Assembly (NCBI RefSeq): GCF_013201705.1
Contig: NZ_CP053837.1
Coordinates: forward strand, 1,860,001-1,924,000
Reading direction: 5' to 3'
Source: Aliarcobacter faecis
GTDB taxonomy: Bacteria > Campylobacterota > Campylobacteria > Campylobacterales > Arcobacteraceae
DNA length: 64,000 nucleotides
In this document: positions 46,174 through 56,101 of the stretch, one piece after another
Layout: every line of letters begins with the position of its first letter
Numbering within the stretch: the first letter of the stretch is position 1
Translations under genes and position numbers: made by a program
The notes under the pieces: model-generated
What the model was told of the DNA's origin: nothing
What the model saw: the letters and a program-made list of their open reading frames with translations, nothing else
Databases searched by the model: none

Positions 46174-47610
46174 ATGGCCGAACAAGTTAGTATTACAATT
46201 AATGGTATTCAATTTCAAGCTACAAAAGGTAGCTTGCTAATTGATAAATTAATCGATGAAAATATTCATATTCCCCACTTTTGTTATCATCAAGCTTTGG
46301 GGAAAGATGGGAATTGTAGGATGTGTATGGTTGAAATAGATGGTCAAAAAAGACCTCAAATCGCCTGTGATACACCTATAAAAGATGGGATGATTATACG
46401 AACAAAAGGTGAGAAAATTGAAAAAGTAAGAAAAGACATTTTAGAGCTTGAACTTATAAATCACCCAATAGATTGTCCAACATGTGACCAAGCTGGTGAG
46501 TGTAAACTACAAGATTATTATATGGAATCTGGTTTTTATTCTTCAAGAGTAAACGTTGATGATAAAAATGAAGCTAGAAAAAGAGTTGATTTGGGCTCAA
46601 ATGTAATGCTTGATCAAGAGAGATGTGTTTTATGTCTCCGATGTGTAAGATTCTGTAAAGATATTACAAAAACAGCAGAATTAGGAGTTATTGATAGAAC
46701 AGATCATTCTGTTATTGGAACATTTCCCGGTCGTCCTTTAGCTAATCCATATGCTATGAATGTAGTTGATCTTTGCCCTGTTGGAGCATTAACAAGTAAA
46801 GATTTTAGATTTAAACAAAGGGTTTGGTTCTTACAAAGCTTTGAAGCTATTTGTAATGGTTGTTCGAAAGGCTGTAATATAAATGTAGATCATAGAAAAG
46901 AGAAATATAAAGATGATATGATTTACAGATTTAGACCACGAACAAATAAAGCAGTAAATGGTTGGTTTATGTGTGATGAAGGAAGATTGTCATACAAAAA
47001 TGAAGCTGAAAATAGATTTGAGACTGCTTTAATAGATAAAAATGAAACAAATCTTTCAAATGCTATTATTAATATCTTTAAAGAGTTATCATCTTCACAA
47101 AATATATTAATGCTTTTAAGTGCTAATTTATCTTATGAAGAGATGATAAATACAAGAGCATTAGCTAATAAATTAAATATAAAACTAAGTGGTTATTCTC
47201 CAAATACTATTGATGAGAGTTTTGCTGATGATTGGCTAAAAAAAGCTGATAAAACAGCAAATAGAGCATCATTTAAAGAGCTTGGAATTGATGAGTCAAA
47301 AGAGTTTTTTGAGAAATCATTAAATGATGCAAAAACAGTTATTATAGTAGAAAATACATATTTTGAAGATAAGTTAAATTTACTTGAAAATAAAAAAGTT
47401 ATTTCTCTATTCTCACACCACTGTTTAACTATTGGAAACTCAGATATTGCTGTTCCTGTTGCATCATTTTATGAAAAAAGTGGTTCTTACATAAACTGTA
47501 ATGGAATTAAGCAAAAAGTTGTTTCAAAAATAGAAAGAAATAATCCTATGCCTACAATTACAACAATAATAGAAGATATTAAATCTATGATAGAAAAAGG
47601 AACTATATGA
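46174..47610 (+). CDS. nuoG: NADH:quinone oxidoreductase subunit G, short form
   Basis: Iron-sulfur subunit linking NuoF to the quinone arm. The ATG at 46174 is chosen, as AGGGG lies eight bases before it and only two bases before the ATG at 46168. All cluster ligands can be seen: [2Fe-2S] FCYHQALGKDGNCRMCMVE and ACDT; HPIDCPTCDQAGEC (N5, with His); CVLCLRCVRFC and DLCPVGAL (N4); CNGCSKGC and MCDEG (N7 type). The protein has only 478 residues, against about 680-910 usually; the molybdopterin-like C-terminal domain is reduced to about 200 residues. The end overlaps nuoH by four bases, so it is not a recent truncation. Confidence 0.93.
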   Translation: MAEQVSITINGIQFQATKGSLLIDKLIDENIHIPHFCYHQALGKDGNCRMCMVEIDGQKRPQIACDTPIKDGMIIRTKGEKIEKVRKDILELELINHPIDCPTCDQAGECKLQDYYMESGFYSSRVNVDDKNEARKRVDLGSNVMLDQERCVLCLRCVRFCKDITKTAELGVIDRTDHSVIGTFPGRPLANPYAMNVVDLCPVGALTSKDFRFKQRVWFLQSFEAICNGCSKGCNINVDHRKEKYKDDMIYRFRPRTNKAVNGWFMCDEGRLSYKNEAENRFETALIDKNETNLSNAIINIFKELSSSQNILMLLSANLSYEEMINTRALANKLNIKLSGYSPNTIDESFADDWLKKADKTANRASFKELGIDESKEFFEKSLNDAKTVIIVENTYFEDKLNLLENKKVISLFSHHCLTIGNSDIAVPVASFYEKSGSYINCNGIKQKVVSKIERNNPMPTITTIIEDIKSMIEKGTI

Positions 47611-48884
47611 GTAATACAATTATAATTATAGTAAATATTGCACTAGCTATTATTTTAGCTGTTGGTCTTACTCCTCTTTGGGTATGGTGGGAGAGAAGGA
47701 TAGCTGGTTTTATTCAAGATAGAAGTGGACCAAATAGATGTAATATTGGCGTTTTTAGACTTGGTGGATTAATACAAAGTATTGCTGATATGTTAAAACT
47801 TATTTTTAAAGAGGATTTTGTTCCTTCTCATATTAAAAATAAATTTTTCTTTACAATAGCACCTGTTATTGTCTTTTTCTGCTCTTTCTTAACTTTTGCA
47901 GTTATTCCTTATGCTGATGTTTTTGTTTATGATGGAACTGCTCATACAATGCAAGCCATTCCAAATCATTTAGGAATTATGTGGTTTATTGCATTTGCTG
48001 GACTTAGTGTTTATGGAATAATTCTTGGTGGTTATTCATCTGGAAGTAAATATGGTCTTTTAGGTTCAATTAGAGCTTCAGCACAAGTTATATCTTATGA
48101 AGTTTCTATGGGATTGGCAATTATCTCTATGATTATCTCTTATGGTTCAATTCACTTAACAGATATGGTAAATGCACAAACTGGAACTTATCTTGGAGTT
48201 ATTCCTATGTGGGGAGTATTTATTCAACCTCTAGCTGCAATTATATTTATAGTTTGTGCATTCGCTGAAACTAATAGAGCACCTTTTGACTTAGCTGAGG
48301 GTGAAAGTGAAATTGTTGCAGGATATCATACAGAGTATAGTGCTATGAAATTTGGACTTTTCCAAGTTGGTGAATATGCTGCAATGAGTGCTTCAAGTGC
48401 AATTATAGTAACACTATTTTTTGGTGGTTATCAAATTCCTTGGATGGATACAGCAACTATTCAAGCAAATATAAACTATGTGATTTTAGCAATATTAATA
48501 ACTCTTCCTATTTTAATCTTTTTATTCACAAGATGGATGAAGAAAAACAATAAAGCTATTGGACAAAATATAAGTAGAGAAAAAGAGACAAAAATTCTAA
48601 CTACAATATTTTGGGCTTTAGGTGTTGGTATTTCTATTTTATTAATCTCTTTTTTAGTAACTGGTTTAGGAGAAAATGGAGTTAATATTGTAACTGCTGT
48701 TTTACAAATAGGAACTTTTTTAATCAAGTTTTTTATGATGGCATTTGTTTTTATGTGGGTTAGATGGACAGTTTTAAGATTTAGATATGACCAACTTCAA
48801 ATGTTAGGATGGAAAGTTTTAATTCCACTAGCATTATTAAATATTGTTGTAACTGCAATATTTGTAGTTGTAAAAGGAAGTTAA
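47607..48884 (+). CDS. nuoH: NADH:quinone oxidoreductase subunit H, with an internal insertion
   Basis: Membrane subunit that forms the quinone chamber with NuoB and NuoD. SGPNRCNIGVFRLGGLIQSIAD, ETNRAPFDLAEGESEIVAGYH and RFRYDQLQMLGWKVLIPLAL are conserved. At 425 residues it is about 90 longer than most NuoH. The extra part lies inside, about residues 282-369, between GGYQIPWMD and TFLIKFFMMAFVFMWVRW, and contains two additional hydrophobic helices with a lysine-rich loop. The family ends are normal. Confidence 0.95.
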   Translation: MSNTIIIIVNIALAIILAVGLTPLWVWWERRIAGFIQDRSGPNRCNIGVFRLGGLIQSIADMLKLIFKEDFVPSHIKNKFFFTIAPVIVFFCSFLTFAVIPYADVFVYDGTAHTMQAIPNHLGIMWFIAFAGLSVYGIILGGYSSGSKYGLLGSIRASAQVISYEVSMGLAIISMIISYGSIHLTDMVNAQTGTYLGVIPMWGVFIQPLAAIIFIVCAFAETNRAPFDLAEGESEIVAGYHTEYSAMKFGLFQVGEYAAMSASSAIIVTLFFGGYQIPWMDTATIQANINYVILAILITLPILIFLFTRWMKKNNKAIGQNISREKETKILTTIFWALGVGISILLISFLVTGLGENGVNIVTAVLQIGTFLIKFFMMAFVFMWVRWTVLRFRYDQLQMLGWKVLIPLALLNIVVTAIFVVVKGS

Positions 48885-48885
48885 T

Positions 48886-49386
48886 ATGGCAATAAAAGTA
48901 GTACCAAGATATGGTAAATCATTTAAAGACAAACTTTATTTACCTGCTATTGCAGGTGGAATGAAGACAACATTTAAACACTTCTTTAAAAATTTAAAAG
49001 ATGTTGAGGGTATAAATACTTTACAATATCCAGAGGTTCAACCAACAGATATAACAGAGAGATATAGAGGAGTTCATAGACTTACAAAGCATGATGATGG
49101 AACAGAAAAATGTGTTGCTTGTTTTATGTGTGCAACTGCATGTCCTGCTGAATGTATCTTTATAGACGCTGAAGAAAGATTTGATGGTATTGATGAAAAG
49201 AGACCCAAAGAGTTTAAAATTGACCTTTTAGAGTGTGTATTTTGTGGATATTGTGTTGAAGCCTGTCCTTGTGATGCTATTCGAATGGATACAGGTATCT
49301 TCTCTTTTACAGCTTCAAGTAGAGAAGAGTTTGTCTTAGACAAAAAAGCTCTTATGAAAAATGAAAGATCAAAGGATTTTGAATGA
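48886..49386 (+). CDS. nuoI: NADH:quinone oxidoreductase subunit I
   Basis: Ferredoxin-like subunit with clusters N6a and N6b. 166 residues; ligands in CVACFMCATACPAECI and CVFCGYCVEACPCDAI. RYRGVHRL before the first motif is the family signature. Overlaps nuoJ by four bases. Confidence 0.96.
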   Translation: MAIKVVPRYGKSFKDKLYLPAIAGGMKTTFKHFFKNLKDVEGINTLQYPEVQPTDITERYRGVHRLTKHDDGTEKCVACFMCATACPAECIFIDAEERFDGIDEKRPKEFKIDLLECVFCGYCVEACPCDAIRMDTGIFSFTASSREEFVLDKKALMKNERSKDFE

Positions 49387-49907
49387 TAGCAAATATTATT
49401 TTTCTAGCTCTTGCTTTTTTTGCAATCACTGGTGCAATAGCTATGATTGTTTATAAAAATCCTATGTATAGTGCTTTAGGTGTTTTAATTTCAATGTTAA
49501 GTGTTGCTGGAATGTTTGCACTTTTAAATGCAACTTTTCTATTTTTAATTCAAATAATAGTTTATGCTGGTGCAATTATGACTCTTATTTTATTTATTTT
49601 AATGTTCTTAAATATAAATGAAGAAGATCTTCCAAATGAACCAAATAAATATAGATTAATAATTATTGGTGCAATTATTATGCTTCCACTAAATATTTTA
49701 GTTTTAAAAGCGGTTTCAATGCTTCCAGCAAAAGATGTATCAACTCTTGAGACAACATTTGGAGATTTAAAACCATTAGGTATGACTCTATATGATAACT
49801 GGATAGTTGCAGTTGAGTTAGTATCTATTCTTCTTTTAATAGCACTTATTGGTTCAGTTGTTCTTGCTAAAAAAAGAAAAACTAAAATTATAGATAAGGA
49901 GGACTAA
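49383..49907 (+). CDS. nuoJ: NADH:quinone oxidoreductase subunit J
   Basis: Membrane subunit with five helices, 174 residues. NPMYSALGVLISMLSVAGMFALLNATFLF-type sequence and QIIVYAGAIMTLILFILMFLN (with the pi-bulge region of helix 3) identify NuoJ. The short cytoplasmic tail is basic. Followed by nuoK after three bases, with AAGGAGG as ribosome binding site. Confidence 0.95.
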   Translation: MIANIIFLALAFFAITGAIAMIVYKNPMYSALGVLISMLSVAGMFALLNATFLFLIQIIVYAGAIMTLILFILMFLNINEEDLPNEPNKYRLIIIGAIIMLPLNILVLKAVSMLPAKDVSTLETTFGDLKPLGMTLYDNWIVAVELVSILLLIALIGSVVLAKKRKTKIIDKED

Positions 49908-49910
49908 AAA

Positions 49911-50225
49911 ATGATATCTCTTACTTCTTATGCCTTTGTTTCAATGATGCTTTTTTCTATTGGAGCAATTGGAGTAATTGCAAGAAAAAATATCTTTGTA
50001 ATTTATATGTCAATTGAGATGATGTTAAATGGAATAAATCTGTTCTTAGTAACATTTGCAAGATACCATTTTAATATAGACCCACAAATTATTACAATTG
50101 TTGTAATATCTATTGCTGCTGCTGAAGCTGCTATATTTTTATCTGTAATTATTCTTTTATATAGATCTAAAAAATCTTTGGATACAGATCTATTTACATC
50201 TCTTGCACAAGGAGAGAATAAATGA
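49911..50225 (+). CDS. nuoK: NADH:quinone oxidoreductase subunit K
   Basis: Membrane subunit with three helices, 104 residues. The two conserved glutamates of the proton path are in MSIEMMLNGINL and SIAAAEAAIFLSV. Overlaps nuoL by four bases. Confidence 0.96.
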   Translation: MISLTSYAFVSMMLFSIGAIGVIARKNIFVIYMSIEMMLNGINLFLVTFARYHFNIDPQIITIVVISIAAAEAAIFLSVIILLYRSKKSLDTDLFTSLAQGENK

Positions 50226-52108
50226 GTACAAATTTACTAATTTGGATAATTTTATCTCCACTAATTGGAGCTATATTAAATGGTGCTTTATATTTTTATA
50301 ATATTAAAAAAAGAGATATTGGAGAACTTCCTTTTGCTATTATAGGAACACTAACTCCTCTAATCTCTTTTTTAATAACTCTATGCCTATTTTTACAGAT
50401 GATTGAAGAAAAAATAGTTTTCAAACAACATTTATTTACTTGGTTAAGTGTATCTAAGCTAAATATTGATATGGCATTTTTAGGTGATAATTTAGCAATA
50501 TTTATGTCAATGTTTGTAACTTTTGTTGGTTGGCTAATTCATATTTATGCAGTTGGCTATATGAGAGGTGATGCAGGATTTGGTAAATTCTTTGCTTACT
50601 TTAACCTTTTCTTAGCTTCAATGCTTATTTTAGTTTTAGCTGATAATCCAGTAATTTTATTTATTGGATGGGAAGGTGTTGGAGTTTGTTCATACCTTTT
50701 AATTAAATTTTATTATGGAGATAAGAACAATGTTCTTGCAGCAAATAAAGCATTCATTGTAAATAGAGTTGGAGATTTTGGTTTTCTTTTAGGAATTGCA
50801 ACACTATTTTTTGCTCTAGGACAAATTGATTTATCTTTTAGCTCTATTGAAGCAAATTTAACAAATACATCAAATGGTTGGCTAATTCTAGCTGGTTTCT
50901 TACTTTTTGTAGGAGCTATGGGAAAATCAGCACAAATTCCACTTTATACTTGGCTTCCTGATGCAATGGCTGGACCAACACCAATTTCAGCTTTAATTCA
51001 TGCAGCAACAATGGTTACAGCAGGGGTTTATATGGTTGCAAGATTTCACTTTTTATATAGTGGAATTGAAGAAATTGGAACATTTATAGCTTATATTGGA
51101 GCTTTATCAGCTCTTTTAGCTGCTATTATAGCTACAAGACAAACAGATATTAAAAAAATCCTTGCTTACTCAACAATGAGCCAATTAGGATATATGTTTA
51201 TAGCTGTTGGTTTAGGTTTTTATTCAACTGGATTATTCCATGTATTTACTCATGCTTTCTTTAAAGCAATGCTATTTATGGGAGCTGGAGGAGTTATTTT
51301 AGCAATTCATCATGAACAAAATATCTTTAATATAGCAAAACATAGAGCAAATCTTCCAATTATATCATTTACTTTTTTAGTTGGAGTTATTGCAATTTCA
51401 GGAATTCCTCCATTTTCAGGTTTTTTCTCTAAAGATGCTATTTTAGCAGTTGCATTTCAAGAAGGTCACTATCTAATCTATGCTATTGCACTATTCACTG
51501 CATTTTTAACAGCATTTTATATGTTTAGACTTTATTTTATAGTATTCGTTACACCAAATCATCATAAAAAAGAGTATGTATATACAAGTAAAACAATTAC
51601 TATTCCTCTTCTAATCTTAGCTATTGGAGCAATTGGAGCAGGATTTTTAAATTTTCCATCTATTTTTGGTGGAAGCCATTTAGTTGATAGTTTTTTAGGA
51701 GATTTAAACTCAAAATCTATAACTCTATCACATAGTACAGAGTATATTTTAATGATTCTTTCAGTTGTTGTAGCTGCACTTGGAATATTTGTAGCATATA
51801 AAAAATATGGAAATTTTGATTTAAGTAAACCAGAACTTGAAGTTGGATTTATAGGAAGAAAACTTTATGTTGATGAACTATATGATGCAATTTTTGTAAA
51901 AGGTTTAAAAGGCTTTTCAAAACTATTTGACAAAGTTATCGATGATAAAATTATTGATGCAACAATTATGAAATCATCAAGTGGTTTTTTAAATATAGGT
52001 AAAAAAGTTGCAACTATTCAAAATGCAAATGTAAGATTTTATGCAGTATTTATGCTTTTAGGTATGACATTTGCCTTTATTTACCTATATATTTCATTAG
52101 GATTGTAA
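50222..52108 (+). CDS. nuoL: NADH:quinone oxidoreductase subunit L
   Basis: Largest antiporter-like proton-pumping subunit, 628 residues, about 16 helices with the long lateral helix at the C-terminus. GWEGVGVCSYLLIKFYYGDKN holds the key glutamate, GKSAQIPLYTWLPDAMAGPTP the conserved lysine, and ALIHAATMVTAGVYM the next helix. Length is normal. One base separates it from nuoM. Confidence 0.97.
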   Translation: MSTNLLIWIILSPLIGAILNGALYFYNIKKRDIGELPFAIIGTLTPLISFLITLCLFLQMIEEKIVFKQHLFTWLSVSKLNIDMAFLGDNLAIFMSMFVTFVGWLIHIYAVGYMRGDAGFGKFFAYFNLFLASMLILVLADNPVILFIGWEGVGVCSYLLIKFYYGDKNNVLAANKAFIVNRVGDFGFLLGIATLFFALGQIDLSFSSIEANLTNTSNGWLILAGFLLFVGAMGKSAQIPLYTWLPDAMAGPTPISALIHAATMVTAGVYMVARFHFLYSGIEEIGTFIAYIGALSALLAAIIATRQTDIKKILAYSTMSQLGYMFIAVGLGFYSTGLFHVFTHAFFKAMLFMGAGGVILAIHHEQNIFNIAKHRANLPIISFTFLVGVIAISGIPPFSGFFSKDAILAVAFQEGHYLIYAIALFTAFLTAFYMFRLYFIVFVTPNHHKKEYVYTSKTITIPLLILAIGAIGAGFLNFPSIFGGSHLVDSFLGDLNSKSITLSHSTEYILMILSVVVAALGIFVAYKKYGNFDLSKPELEVGFIGRKLYVDELYDAIFVKGLKGFSKLFDKVIDDKIIDATIMKSSSGFLNIGKKVATIQNANVRFYAVFMLLGMTFAFIYLYISLGL

Positions 52109-52109
52109 T

Positions 52110-53597
52110 ATGAATCAAGTAATACTTTCATTTATTATATTTTTACCAGCTGTTGTAGCATTAGGTTTAATGCTTACAACAAAAGAGATTAAAACTGTAA
52201 GAAATATCTCTTTTGTTACAACAACTGTTGTTTTAGCCTTAGCTTTAAAACTATTTATGGATTATGAACCAAACTCTTCTATGCAGTTTGTTGTAAATAT
52301 CCCTTGGATAGAGAGCTATGGTATAAATTACTATTTAGGTCTTGATGGGTTTTCTTTAACAATTTTAATGATGATTGCAATTTTAATTCCATCTTCATAT
52401 TTACTACTTTGGGAAAAAGAGAATAAATCATATTTTATTAATATGCTTTTAGTTCAAACTGGTGTTACTGGAGCTTTATTAGCTTTAGATATAGTATTAT
52501 TTTACTTTTTCTGGGAACTTATGCTTATTCCAATATTCCTAATGATTGGAATGTATGGAAGCGGTGATAAAGTAGCAACTACTTTAAAAGTAACTATTTA
52601 TACGATGGCTGGTTCACTATTTATGCTACTTGCAATATTCTATTTAGGAATATCTTATTCAAATGAGTTTGGTTTTTGGTCTTTTGCTTATAATGATTTA
52701 GCAAAAATTACAACTCTTGATTCTAGTACAAAAACTTGGTTGTTTTTAGCATTTTTATTTGCATTTGCAATAAAAATTCCTCTATTCCCTGTTCATACAT
52801 GGATTATGGCAACATATAAAAATGCTCCAACAGGTGCTGTTTTCATTCTCTCATCAATTATGGCAAAACTAGGAATTTATGCAGTAATTAGATTTTTAAT
52901 CCCTATTTTCCCAGATGAAGTTCAAATCTACTCAAACTATTTAGTATTTATAGGTATTTTTGGAATGGTATATTTTGGTATTGCAGCTTTAACACAAGAA
53001 GATATAAAAAGAATGTTTGCATACTCTTCAGCTTCACACTTAAGCTTTATAGCAGCTGGTGTATTTTCACTTACAACTTATGGTTTAAGTGGTGCTTTAT
53101 ATCTAATTATGGCTCATGCAATAGCAACAGGTGCTCTATTTTTACTTGTAGGAAATATACAAGACCAAACTGGAACTAAAAAAATTAAAGATTTAGGTGG
53201 AATTGCTAAAAAAGCACCTATTCTTACATTTATTTTCGCCATTATGTTATTTTCAAATGTGGGACTTCCTGGAACTAGTGGATTTGTATCAGAGTTTTTG
53301 ATTATTTTTGGTGTATTTGAGTTTAATCTATATTTAGGAATTATCTCTGCTTTATCAGTTATTATTGGAGCTTCTTATATGCTTTGGATGTTTCAAAGAG
53401 CAATACTACAAGATAGACCAGAAGGTTCAATTGAACTTAATATCAGAGATTTAAAAATAAAAGAGATTTTAGCTTTAACTCCTTGGGTAGTTTTAATCTT
53501 TATTATGGGGATTTTCCCAGATATTTTCACAAATATCTATGAGCCAACAGTAAGCTCATATTTACAAGATATTTTACAAATTGGAGCAACAAAATGA
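52110..53597 (+). CDS. nuoM: NADH:quinone oxidoreductase subunit M
   Basis: Antiporter-like proton-pumping subunit, 495 residues. [19 protein letters not shown] carries the glutamate of helix 5, [21 protein letters not shown] the lysine of helix 7, and [14 protein letters not shown] a further signature. Overlaps nuoN by four bases. Confidence 0.97.
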   Translation: MNQVILSFIIFLPAVVALGLMLTTKEIKTVRNISFVTTTVVLALALKLFMDYEPNSSMQFVVNIPWIESYGINYYLGLDGFSLTILMMIAILIPSSYLLLWEKENKSYFINMLLVQTGVTGALLALDIVLFYFFWELMLIPIFLMIGMYGSGDKVATTLKVTIYTMAGSLFMLLAIFYLGISYSNEFGFWSFAYNDLAKITTLDSSTKTWLFLAFLFAFAIKIPLFPVHTWIMATYKNAPTGAVFILSSIMAKLGIYAVIRFLIPIFPDEVQIYSNYLVFIGIFGMVYFGIAALTQEDIKRMFAYSSASHLSFIAAGVFSLTTYGLSGALYLIMAHAIATGALFLLVGNIQDQTGTKKIKDLGGIAKKAPILTFIFAIMLFSNVGLPGTSGFVSEFLIIFGVFEFNLYLGIISALSVIIGASYMLWMFQRAILQDRPEGSIELNIRDLKIKEILALTPWVVLIFIMGIFPDIFTNIYEPTVSSYLQDILQIGATK

Positions 53598-55114
53598 ATC
53601 AATTTATCTTAACACTACCAACTCTTACAGTTCTAGTTGGAGCATTAGTAGTTATGCTTTTAAGTATGTATGAAAAAATTTCTATAAAAACTCATATTGT
53701 TGTAACATCACTATTTTTAGTTTTAGCTTTAATATTTTCATTAGTAAATATAAATAGTAGCTACTCTGTTCAAGCTTATGAAAGCTTTTTACACAATGTT
53801 TTAACATTTGATACTTTCTCAAACTTCTTTAATGCAATGCTTATTTTTGGAACTCTTTTAACTATTCTTATTGGAGAGAGCTATTTTAGAAATAGAGACT
53901 ATTTTAAAGGTGAATTTTTTAGTTTAATTTTATTCGCTCTATTTGGAATGATGATTTTAACTCAGTCAAATGAACTAATAACTGCATTTATTGCTTTAGA
54001 AATTGCCTCTTTTTCAGTTTATATTATGGTTGGATTTAATCAAGACAATTCAAAAAGAATTGAAGCTTTATTTAAATATTTAGTTTTAGGTGCTTTTGTT
54101 GGAGCATTCTTCCTTTTAGGCTTAGTTTTAGTTTATGGAAGTGTAGTTTCTACAAACTTTGTAGATATAAAAACTTTTATTGATAATGCAAGTGTAAATG
54201 ATTTAGTTTTAGTTTATATTGGTATAACTCTAATTTTATTTACATTCCTATTTAAAATTGCAGCTTTCCCATTCCAATCTTGGTTACTTGATGTTTATCA
54301 AGGAGCTCCAATGATTGTAACAGCATTTATGGCTTCAACGTTTAAAATCTCAATTTTTGCGTTTTTCCTTAGATTAATCCTTGATATAATTTCACCTATC
54401 TTTGATTTTTGGGATAGTTTATTAACAATTGTTGTTATAGTAACTTTAGTTATTGGAACTTGGCTTGCTCTTACTCAAGAGAGTGTAAAAAGAATGCTTG
54501 CTGCTTCATCAATAGTTCATACAGGTTATATTTTAATGGCTTTTGTTGCTTTAACTTATGAAAACACACAAATTGCAAATATAGATATCTCTTACTCTAT
54601 AATGTTCTATTTACTAGCTTATATGCTAGCAGCTCTTGGTTCATTTGGGTTAATATCGCAAATAAACTCAAAATCTATTATTAGAGTAAATTTTAGTGAT
54701 TTTAATGGTTTAGCAAAACAAAGACCATTTTATGCCCTAATGCTTACAATATTCTTACTATCTCTAGCTGGAATTCCAGGAACTATTGGTTTTATAGGAA
54801 AACTTTATGTATTTACTGAGACAATAAAAGCTGGTTATACATTAATAGCTATTTTAGCTATTTTAGCAACAATTGTTTCAATTTATTACTACTTTAGATT
54901 AATTGCAGCTATGTATTTTTACTCTGCAAAAGATGAGTGTGAAATAGAAAACTTTAATGAAAAAAGTGTATCAAATTATGCTGTAGCATTTATAGCAATT
55001 GCTACAATAATTGGTGGTATTGGAAGTGCAATTATTTTCTTTATTCCATCAATTAGTATTGATACAATTACAAATCTCACAAATATAGCTATTCAATCAC
55101 TATTTTTAAACTGA
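53594..55114 (+). CDS. nuoN: NADH:quinone oxidoreductase subunit N
   Basis: Third antiporter-like subunit, 506 residues, about 14 helices. [37 protein letters not shown] and [18 protein letters not shown] are the NuoN forms of the shared motifs. Last gene of the nuo operon. The 186-bp spacer after it holds a C-rich hairpin and the frd promoter. Confidence 0.96.
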   Translation: MNQFILTLPTLTVLVGALVVMLLSMYEKISIKTHIVVTSLFLVLALIFSLVNINSSYSVQAYESFLHNVLTFDTFSNFFNAMLIFGTLLTILIGESYFRNRDYFKGEFFSLILFALFGMMILTQSNELITAFIALEIASFSVYIMVGFNQDNSKRIEALFKYLVLGAFVGAFFLLGLVLVYGSVVSTNFVDIKTFIDNASVNDLVLVYIGITLILFTFLFKIAAFPFQSWLLDVYQGAPMIVTAFMASTFKISIFAFFLRLILDIISPIFDFWDSLLTIVVIVTLVIGTWLALTQESVKRMLAASSIVHTGYILMAFVALTYENTQIANIDISYSIMFYLLAYMLAALGSFGLISQINSKSIIRVNFSDFNGLAKQRPFYALMLTIFLLSLAGIPGTIGFIGKLYVFTETIKAGYTLIAILAILATIVSIYYYFRLIAAMYFYSAKDECEIENFNEKSVSNYAVAFIAIATIIGGIGSAIIFFIPSISIDTITNLTNIAIQSLFLN

Positions 55115-55158
55115 TTGTTTAATATAGTAACTATCAAATAATTCATAAAAGTGCTAAA

Positions 55159-55176
55159 AATCCCCACTAGGGGATT
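55159..55176. terminator. C/G hairpin between nuoN and frdC
   Basis: AATCCCC, loop ACTA, GGGGATT: the most GC-rich element in the spacer. Read on the plus strand it has no U tract after it, but on the minus strand it is followed directly by TTTT. It may close the nuo transcript, or end an antisense RNA coming from the frd promoter side. Confidence 0.4.
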
Positions 55177-55256
55177 AAGTGTAACTTTTCTACCACTATA
55201 CATTAACAAAAAGTAAATATATCCTAAGCTATTGAAGAAACTTTAAACTATTATTT

Positions 55257-55265
55257 TGCTATGAT
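55257..55265 (+). promoter_or_regulatory. Extended -10 promoter of frdCAB
   Basis: TGCTATGAT, an extended -10 element, 36 bases before the frdC start; GAAAGGAT at about 55288-55295 is the ribosome binding site. Confidence 0.6.
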
Positions 55266-55300
55266 TTTGTGAAATCTAAAATCGCAAGAAAGGATAGCAA

Positions 55301-56101
55301 ATGAGTGACCTAATAGAGGGTTATTTAGGAAAAACAACAGAAGGGAAAAAGAGTAGACTTCCTGCAAAATTAGACTTTATTCAAAGTTTTACAGGTGGAT
55401 TTCTAGCTCTATTTATGTGGGCACATATGATGCTTGTTGCATCAATTTTAGTGTCAAATGATTTTATGTACTATGTTACAAAACTTTTAGAGGGTAGCTT
55501 TATATTTGAGGGTGGAAATCCACTTTTAGTATCTATTGCTGCACTTGTTATTTTTGTTATTTTTATAGTTCATGCTGCACTAGGTATGAGAAAATTACCA
55601 GGTAATTTTAGACAGTACCAAGTAATGAAAGCTCATTCAAAAAGTATGGGTCATGATGATACAAAACTTTGGTTTACACAAGCATTTACTGGTTTTGCAA
55701 TGTTCTTCTTAGGTTCAGTGCATTTATATGTAATTATGACTCATTCAGGTGATATTGGACCTTATGAGAGTTCAGATAGAGTTTGGTCTGAATATATGTG
55801 GCCACTTTATATTCTACTTTTATTAGCTGTTGAATTCCATGGAACTATTGGATTATATAGACTCTGTGTTAAGTGGGGTTGGTTTGATGGAGAGAACCCA
55901 AAACAAACAAGAAAAACTCTTAAAAAATTAAAATGGGCTTTAACTGTATTCTTCTTAGTTTTAGGATTTGCTTCACTTGCAGCTTATATGAAAATTGGTT
56001 ACGAAAATGCTCAAAAAGGAACAGTTGGACAAAAATATACACCAACTGCACAAATTATGAAATATGAATTAAAAACTAAAACTCTTGGAGGAATCGCTTA
56101 A
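55301..56101 (+). CDS. frdC: Fumarate reductase cytochrome b subunit
   Basis: Membrane anchor of quinol:fumarate reductase, diheme type as in Wolinella. 266 residues with five helices; heme-ligand histidines are in [29 protein letters not shown] and [37 protein letters not shown] links helices. The order C-A-B and the single 27-kDa anchor are typical of Campylobacterota. In microaerobic relatives this enzyme also works as succinate dehydrogenase. It shares its last base with the frdA start. Confidence 0.95.
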   Translation: MSDLIEGYLGKTTEGKKSRLPAKLDFIQSFTGGFLALFMWAHMMLVASILVSNDFMYYVTKLLEGSFIFEGGNPLLVSIAALVIFVIFIVHAALGMRKLPGNFRQYQVMKAHSKSMGHDDTKLWFTQAFTGFAMFFLGSVHLYVIMTHSGDIGPYESSDRVWSEYMWPLYILLLLAVEFHGTIGLYRLCVKWGWFDGENPKQTRKTLKKLKWALTVFFLVLGFASLAAYMKIGYENAQKGTVGQKYTPTAQIMKYELKTKTLGGIA

